The position numbers and the translations under genes are program-made. A DNA stretch of 11,769 bases from NCBI GenBank assembly GCA_016839955.1, contig JAEOTI010000438.1, positions 1 to 11,769 of the forward strand, written 5' to 3'. Within the stretch, counting starts at the first letter, position 1; each line of letters starts with the position of its first letter. The DNA is from Candidatus Hodarchaeota archaeon (lineage in GTDB: Archaea > Asgardarchaeota > Heimdallarchaeia > Hodarchaeales > YT1-057). The notes beneath the pieces were generated by a model that ran no database searches, was not told the origin of the DNA, and saw only the letters and a program-made list of their open reading frames with translations. Below are positions 7,030 to 11,769 of the stretch, piece after piece.

Positions 7030-7983
7030 GTGGAATCAATCATAGAAATTAGGGACTTGCGCAAATATTTTGGAAAAGGACCCAATATTGTAAAAGCAGT
7101 TGATGGTATATCACTTAAAATTCGAAGTGGAGAAGTTTTTGGGTTTCTTGGTCCTAATGGTGCGGGGAAAACCACTAGTTTACGAATGATATTGGGATTG
7201 CTTGAACCAGATTCAGGAGAGATTCTGATCAACGGGAAAAAAATTGGGAAAAACAGTTTAGAGCTCAAGAAGCGTGTAGGAATTATCCCCCAAGATTTAG
7301 TATTCTATAGGGATTTAACAGTAGAAGAAAATCTATGGTTCTTAGCAAACGCTTACAAAGTTCCTAAATTGCTAGCAAAAACTAGAATTGATTCCTTAAT
7401 TAACCAATTAGGACTTCATGAGAAAAGAAAAACTCTTGCTCGTAAGCTATCTGGAGGACAGAAGAAAAGACTCAATTTACTCTTAGGACTTGTACATGAT
7501 CCCGAAATTATTTTTTGTGATGAGCCTACACCAGGTCTAGATCCGCAAAGTCGAGCTGTAGTATGGGAATACATTCTACAGTTAGCCAAAGAAGGAAAAA
7601 CTATTGTTCTGACTACTCATTTGATGGAAGAAGCCGAACGACTATCTGATCGAGTTGCAATTATGGATTACGGGAAAATTCTTGTATTAGACACTCCAGA
7701 AGTATTGAAAGCATCTATTGGACAAGGCGATTTACTTGAAGTCGAACTTAATGATCAATCGGTTATTGATGACGTTAAAAACGCTTTCAATACATTCGAG
7801 GGGATTGAGGAAGTGTTAATTTCCGGTACATCACTAATAATTCGATGTAGAGCTCTTATCTCAAAGTTAAACTTGATTTTAGGGAAAATTGAATCATTTT
7901 CAGAGATCTTGAATGTAAATATGAGAAGAACAACATTAGAAGACGTTTTTCTTCATCTAACGGGAAGAAAACTAAGAAATTAA
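7030..7983 (+). CDS. ABC transporter ATP-binding protein, DrrA/ABC-2 exporter type (317 aa)
   Basis: This is the cytoplasmic ATPase that powers the two membrane proteins downstream. All canonical ABC motifs are present, numbered from GTG 7030: Walker A GPNGAGKT (41-48), Q-loop IIPQD (86-89), signature LSGGQ (140-144), Walker B IIFCDEP (160-166, with catalytic Glu165), D-loop GLDP (169-172) and H-loop TTH (His197). The tail ends in TTLEDVFLHLTGRKLR, the C-terminal element common to DrrA-like exporter ATPases. The nucleotide-binding site therefore looks fully active. The start follows the regulator stop by one base, so the two are translationally coupled. Related systems export drugs, lipids, peptides or antibiotics; the substrate cannot be read from this subunit. 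Confidence 0.95.
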   Translation: MESIIEIRDLRKYFGKGPNIVKAVDGISLKIRSGEVFGFLGPNGAGKTTSLRMILGLLEPDSGEILINGKKIGKNSLELKKRVGIIPQDLVFYRDLTVEENLWFLANAYKVPKLLAKTRIDSLINQLGLHEKRKTLARKLSGGQKKRLNLLLGLVHDPEIIFCDEPTPGLDPQSRAVVWEYILQLAKEGKTIVLTTHLMEEAERLSDRVAIMDYGKILVLDTPEVLKASIGQGDLLEVELNDQSVIDDVKNAFNTFEGIEEVLISGTSLIIRCRALISKLNLILGKIESFSEILNVNMRRTTLEDVFLHLTGRKLRN

Positions 7984-8002
7984 TTTTTGGAGTAACAAAT
8001 TA

Positions 8003-9367
8003 ATGGTACAACAAACTTTAGCGGTTTCAAAAAGAATTTTCTTACAAATTATTCGAAGTAAATGGACCATTCCATACTTGATTGGTTTTCCTGCGTTCTT
8101 TATAGCAGTATATGCATTTGGGTTCTCAGCTAGTGATGTAGGGGCGAACCAAACTTTTCTTCTAGGAGTAATAAATAATGATGAAGGGTTCAATAATGAT
8201 GTGAAATCTCTTCTAGCAAACGAAACAATAACTGAAAAATTTTTTCAATCAGAATTTCCTCAGGAAGTAGTTGAACAGGGTTTAGCTTATGAGTTCATTC
8301 TATTATTATCAAATTTCCAGTATAATAATGAACCAAATAGTAAAAATATCTTTAAGATTACTGAATTATCAAACGAATCAGACACCACTGAAAAGCTTGA
8401 AAATAGGGAACTAGATATAATAATAGAGTTTCCTTCTACATTTTCTAACGCTATTCTTTCAGCTATCAACCACTATTGGAATATTGACCAGGGTATATAC
8501 CTACATGAAGAAATCCAGGTTGAGTTTCCTGATGCTCCAAATCTACCTCTAAATGAAAATGCAACAATTGTAGTTAGAGGGGATGATACGTTTCTGAATT
8601 TTCAAATAGCAAGAACGGTCCTGAGTTCAATACTAGAAGCTTATCTGGATCCAAGTATAATCTATGGTCCTAATACTGGATCAGTTTCTCTTACATTGGA
8701 TGAAGAAAACCAAGTTTTATTATCAAAGTATTCGATTTTTGAACTGATTGCTCCTGGATTGATTATTTTCGGGCTCGTAATTACTCCTGCAATGTTTGCA
8801 ACATTTATAGGTGTAGAGTTCAATCCTGAAAACCGAACGTTTGACAGAATACAAATAGCACCAATTTCTCCGATTTCCTATACGTTAGGATCGTTATTAG
8901 TTCAAATCCCTATCTATTTTATTCAGGCTGTGATTCTTTTTGGTGTAACTCTTGCTTTTGGTTTCGAACCTGAGGGAGATTTAATTCTAGGATTTTGTAT
9001 TGCTTTAACAATAATTCCATTTACATTAGCTCTTGCTTATCTTGCAGCTGCTTTTTTCCATGATGAAAATGTAATTGGCAATATTTTAGGGTTTGGTAGC
9101 CCAGTGATTGGTTTTGCGTCAGGTGCTTTCATTTCGTTACCACAAATCGTTATTATCCCCAATCTATTACCAACACCAAGTAACATGACCCGTGATTTTC
9201 TGATTTGGGACCTATTGCCTCTAACACATAGTGTGAATGCTATTAGAATTGTTCTATTATACAATTTCTCTCTAGAGAGTGTTTTCTTTGACATTTTCTT
9301 AGGATTTCTCTTTTCTACCCTTCTTTTAATTTGTTCTATCTATATCTTCACAAAACGGAGGTTTTAA
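8003..9367 (+). CDS. ABC-2 type permease, first of two (454 aa)
   Basis: The layout is the ABC2_membrane_3 pattern. One transmembrane helix (about 22-42) is followed by a large polar extracytoplasmic domain of about 200 residues (43-243). Five more helices follow: around 245-268, 290-320, 327-352, 356-378 and 427-450. The protein ends in the basic TKRRF, which fits a cytoplasmic end by the positive-inside rule. Between helices 2 and 3 lies the short cytoplasmic segment GVEFNPENRTFDRIQIAPIS. This corresponds to the E-x-x-x-x-T-x-D-x-x-x-x-A/S-P pattern expected to contact the ATPase. ATG 8003 has GGAG at 7989-7992. The gap to the ATPase is 19 bp. It probably pairs with the next permease as a heterodimer. 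Confidence 0.92.
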   Translation: MVQQTLAVSKRIFLQIIRSKWTIPYLIGFPAFFIAVYAFGFSASDVGANQTFLLGVINNDEGFNNDVKSLLANETITEKFFQSEFPQEVVEQGLAYEFILLLSNFQYNNEPNSKNIFKITELSNESDTTEKLENRELDIIIEFPSTFSNAILSAINHYWNIDQGIYLHEEIQVEFPDAPNLPLNENATIVVRGDDTFLNFQIARTVLSSILEAYLDPSIIYGPNTGSVSLTLDEENQVLLSKYSIFELIAPGLIIFGLVITPAMFATFIGVEFNPENRTFDRIQIAPISPISYTLGSLLVQIPIYFIQAVILFGVTLAFGFEPEGDLILGFCIALTIIPFTLALAYLAAAFFHDENVIGNILGFGSPVIGFASGAFISLPQIVIIPNLLPTPSNMTRDFLIWDLLPLTHSVNAIRIVLLYNFSLESVFFDIFLGFLFSTLLLICSIYIFTKRRF

Positions 9368-9373
9368 GGGGAA

Positions 9374-10705
9374 TTGAAATACAATCGACTACCTAAATCT
9401 CTCTCCTACTCTGTTAAAACACTACGACAGACTTTTAGGTCTTATGAGAAGTTAGGACTTATTTTTTTAGTTCCTGTGCTGTTTGTATTTGTTTTTGCAT
9501 TTATGTATGGAGAAAAAAACTCGGTTGTACCAGGGAATTTCAAAGAAGATGTTTACAATGTGGGTGCGATTAATTTAGATGAAATTCCCATTTTTCCAAC
9601 GGAAGTTATACAACAATTTGAAACCATCACATTAAATTTGACTCAGGAATTAGATCTAATTGGGAATCCGATGGAGAAAGGTTTTGGAAAGTTCTTTATT
9701 GATAATATTCACAAATCCCAACGACTAACTGATAAGTCAAACCCTTTTCAGTTCAATGTAATCCATTTTGACAATATTAACAATGCTAAAATTGCGACTC
9801 AAAGTCAAGATATTGCTTTGTGTTTTATTATACCAACAGATTTTAGTAAAACATTATTTGCGGGAATAAATTACTATACCAAAATAACAACTGGTAAAAC
9901 AATCACAGACGATCCAGATTTAATTAATAGAACTACGACAATTAGAATGATTGGTGATTTCAGCTATTCCAGGTTTGCTGAAGCTTCAACCCTTTTAGAT
10001 AAGATGTTAGAAAAATTTCTTACTGGATATTCAAAAACAACCCTACCAGGAGGATATTTTGAAACAGTCACACGCCAAATTAGCTCACAACATTTTACAA
10101 AATTTGATGTTATGGTTCCAGGGTTTTTAGTTTTCGTCTTACTAATGAGCATCTCAGGTAGTACAGCTATTCTTACTTTTGAACGTACGTCAGGAATGCT
10201 CGACCGTCTAAACTTAGCAGATTATCGCCCTTCTAACTTAATCATTGGTCTTGCTATTACTCAAGTGGTTACTACGGCTCTTCAAATTCTTGTTTTTTTC
10301 ATATCTATTTATCTTGTTGGTTTCCCAGGTCCAGGTAACCCTGTGTATGCATTTATTGCTAGTCTAATTGTCATTATTCCTATTTTTGGTTTAGGACTCC
10401 TAGTCGCGGCCCTCTGCACTGATGAAAAAACAGCTACTGGGTTACCGGGATTAATTGCCGTACCAATTAGCTTCTTATCAGGAGCTTGGATTCCATTAAG
10501 TAGATGGCCTCTTTTTGGTAAAATTCAGGTTTGGCATCTCAATCCTATGTTCTCTGCAAGTGAAGCTTTTCGTAAAATTCTGTTAAATGGGTTAACCCTT
10601 GAAGATGTGTTTCTGGAATTATTCTTTGCTGCCCTGATTGGAATCTTCATTTTTCTTCTAGGATCCCTCTTATTCCGTAACCGAGCTTATCAGACGTCAC
10701 CATGA
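9374..10705 (+). CDS. ABC-2 type permease, second of two, TTG start (443 aa)
   Basis: It has the same architecture as its neighbour: helix 1 at about 27-45, an extracytoplasmic domain of about 200 residues (46-243), then helices around 246-268, 287-316, 323-348, 353-372 and 413-435. The coupling segment TFERTSGMLDRLNLADYRPS (268-287) carries the E-R-x-x-G-x-L-D-R-L pattern of ABC-2 permeases. Its likely start is TTG at 9374, because the in-frame TAA of the preceding gene lies only six bases upstream and the next ATG is inside helix 1. GGAGG (9357-9361) is 12 nt upstream and GGGG (9368-9371) only 2 nt. The two permeases have different extracytoplasmic domains, suggesting a heteromeric channel with division of labour. 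The 3' end lies 46 bp from an insertion sequence, so the last residues could have been altered by insertion. Confidence 0.9.
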   Translation: MKYNRLPKSLSYSVKTLRQTFRSYEKLGLIFLVPVLFVFVFAFMYGEKNSVVPGNFKEDVYNVGAINLDEIPIFPTEVIQQFETITLNLTQELDLIGNPMEKGFGKFFIDNIHKSQRLTDKSNPFQFNVIHFDNINNAKIATQSQDIALCFIIPTDFSKTLFAGINYYTKITTGKTITDDPDLINRTTTIRMIGDFSYSRFAEASTLLDKMLEKFLTGYSKTTLPGGYFETVTRQISSQHFTKFDVMVPGFLVFVLLMSISGSTAILTFERTSGMLDRLNLADYRPSNLIIGLAITQVVTTALQILVFFISIYLVGFPGPGNPVYAFIASLIVIIPIFGLGLLVAALCTDEKTATGLPGLIAVPISFLSGAWIPLSRWPLFGKIQVWHLNPMFSASEAFRKILLNGLTLEDVFLELFFAALIGIFIFLLGSLLFRNRAYQTSP

Positions 10706-10723
10706 TGTTATTGTGATGTTATT
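10703..10723. repeat. 10-bp direct repeat TGATGTTATT x2
   Basis: The copies are 10703-10712 and 10714-10723, separated by one base; the first begins at the permease stop codon. They lie at the outer edge of the insertion sequence, where the right end of an IS200/IS605 element would be expected. The repeat could be part of that end or a chance duplication. Confidence 0.6.
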
Positions 10724-10750
10724 TATAATTGTCCTTTTCGTCCAATTATA
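10724..10750. terminator. 8-bp hairpin between the permease and tnpB ends
   Basis: TATAATTG (10724-10731) and CAATTATA (10743-10750) form a perfect inverted repeat with an 11-nt loop. It lies between two convergent reading frames (permease stop 10705, tnpB stop 10752). It may end transcription of the exporter operon. Equally, it may be the subterminal hairpin that IS200/IS605 transposases recognise, and part of the RNA that overlaps the tnpB 3' end. Confidence 0.4.
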
Positions 10751-10751
10751 T

Positions 10752-11769
10752 TCAAACGAATAATTCAATTCGCTCAGGGTGTAACCCGACACCCTCTATT
10801 CCCTCAGCGAAAGCGTTGGGAACTACTTTTTTCATAATGTTGTACGCTCCGTTTACGTCTGCATTGATTAGAGTTCCAGTAGAAGATTGGAACATACCTC
10901 TCTTAATCCGTCTCCCTAGATACTTGGAATGTTTCTGTATTGGTTCGTTGTCTAGGAAGGAACACTTGGATGTGTAGTTTTCGTCTGTTGTAATGAACTG
11001 AATTCCTTCGTCTTCACATTTGTATTCCAATTGTTTTATTAACATGAAAAACGGTATGTTAACGAAATGTTGGTTATTCCTCTTACCAATGTTGATGTTT
11101 TGCTTCCATGTTTGGTTGTATCCCACTACTAGCGTGTCGATGTTGTGTTGGAGACACCAATCAATTACAAATCGAGAAGATTTATGTAAACGATCTTTTA
11201 TCTGTCTCTTTCGTTTCAAGAACATTCGTTGTTGTCTTTTACCGATTTTGACTCCAATTTTATCATAAATACTTTGTAAACGACTCTTTCGTTTGTTGAA
11301 ATATTGATTCAGGGCTTTGATGCTCTTACCGTTAATAACAATTGGTGAATCCCCAATGTTATTTACCATCGTTGTAAGATTGTTAAGTCCTAGATCAATA
11401 CTTGCAATCCTGTTCTTGGGGGGTCATAATTGAACGTCAGGTTTTTCATAAAGGATTTCTAGTAAGTAGCCTGTTCCTTGGGGGAGAAGTCGTGCCCCTC
11501 GGAGTTTTTGGCAGATACGTGTCTTAATTTGCCCTAATTTTTTGGGAAGGCTCAGAAAGTCGTCTTTAATTGTGATTTGCTGATTGGTGAACATTAGCAA
11601 ATATTCTCCGTTCTTTTTGCGATAGTTTGGCAGTTTTGGTCGCCCTTGATACTTTTCAGGATGTTTTTTCCAGTCTTTGATAGCTTTGAAGAAGGCTTTC
11701 CAATTTTTGTCAAGGAGTCTAAGAAGTTGTTGGCTGGATTGGGCAGGTAACGCTCGATAGTTCTGAGAG
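10752..11769 (-). pseudogene. tnpB: TnpB (IS605 OrfB-type RNA-guided nuclease), 5' truncated by window, in-frame TGA
   Basis: The frame is open from the window edge, giving 114 codons of recognisable N-terminal TnpB (RICQKLRGARLLPQGTGYLL, then EILYEKPDVQL). A TGA follows at 11424-11426, and then 223 codons starting PPKNRIASIDLGLNN. The frame is the same on both sides, so this is a nonsense change rather than a frameshift. RuvC-I Asp is in ASIDLGL, just after the TGA, and RuvC-III Asp is in INADVNGA. The usual RuvC-II Glu of VxEDLN is replaced by VVGYNQTWKQ. The zinc-ribbon cysteines are reduced to TSKCSFLD, as in a known branch of OrfB proteins. TnpB is an RNA-guided DNA nuclease that helps its element persist. 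With the TGA, only a 205-223-aa C-terminal piece could be made by restart (ATG at 11369, after RuvC-I). A sequencing error is the alternative explanation for the TGA. Confidence 0.8.

Larger units (their letters stand above)
10724..11769 (-). mobile_element. IS200/IS605-family insertion sequence, 3' part (left end outside window)
   Basis: The element is defined by a tnpB reading frame on the minus strand that runs beyond the window edge and by a hairpin just past its 3' end. The right boundary is not fixed; it probably lies within 10705-10750. No tnpA transposase is visible, so this may be a tnpB-only element or tnpA may lie past 11769. Confidence 0.7.

Noticed and set aside
10729..11268. Plus-strand open frames opposite tnpB
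   Set aside because: They are antisense to conserved TnpB motifs and show no domain of their own.
1..11769. CRISPR array, tRNA or rRNA genes
   Set aside because: No regularly spaced repeats were seen, and no tRNA cloverleaf or rRNA sequence was recognised by eye.

Overview
The window is AT-rich and gene-dense, and looks archaeal. The best-defined promoter has a TATA-like box about 25-30 bp before the expected transcript start, with no clear bacterial -35/-10 pair. Several genes use GTG, TTG and probably ATT starts behind GGAGG-type ribosome binding sites. Protein style (two-lobed GNAT, Eco57I-type methylases, GbsR-like regulator with a DrrA-like exporter, TnpB of the 'TSKCSFLD' kind) would suit an environmental archaeon, possibly Asgard. 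That lineage guess is inference and a bacterium is not strictly excluded.

Left part (45-5891), DNA modification. A GNAT-family acetyltransferase gene is followed with no gap by a 756-aa gamma-class N6-adenine DNA methyltransferase. Facing it is a second, 901-aa N6-adenine methyltransferase of Eco57I/TaqI type. The two genes converge so tightly that their TAG stop codons touch (3183-3185 and 3186-3188). An inverted repeat with T-runs on both sides covers the two stops and looks like a shared two-way terminator. Neither enzyme shows a nuclease domain and no restriction gene is present in the window. Just upstream of the second methylase is a concentric palindromic element.

Middle (5956-6351): a RidA/YjgF-family protein on the minus strand in which the arginine of archetypal RidA is replaced by cysteine.

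Right-centre (6460-10705), an exporter operon on the plus strand. A 24-bp perfect palindrome abuts a TATA-like box. Then come a GbsR/MarR-like winged-helix regulator (probably starting at an ATT codon), a DrrA-like ABC ATPase and two ABC-2 permeases, with 1-19 bp between genes. The simplest reading is a self-regulated heteromeric exporter: the regulator binds the palindrome and blocks its own promoter until a ligand appears.

Right end (10703-11769): the 3' part of an IS200/IS605-type insertion sequence on the minus strand, with a tnpB reading frame running off the window. It carries one in-frame TGA just before the first RuvC motif, so it is probably a decaying copy. A short hairpin and a 10-bp direct repeat lie between its 3' end and the last permease gene.
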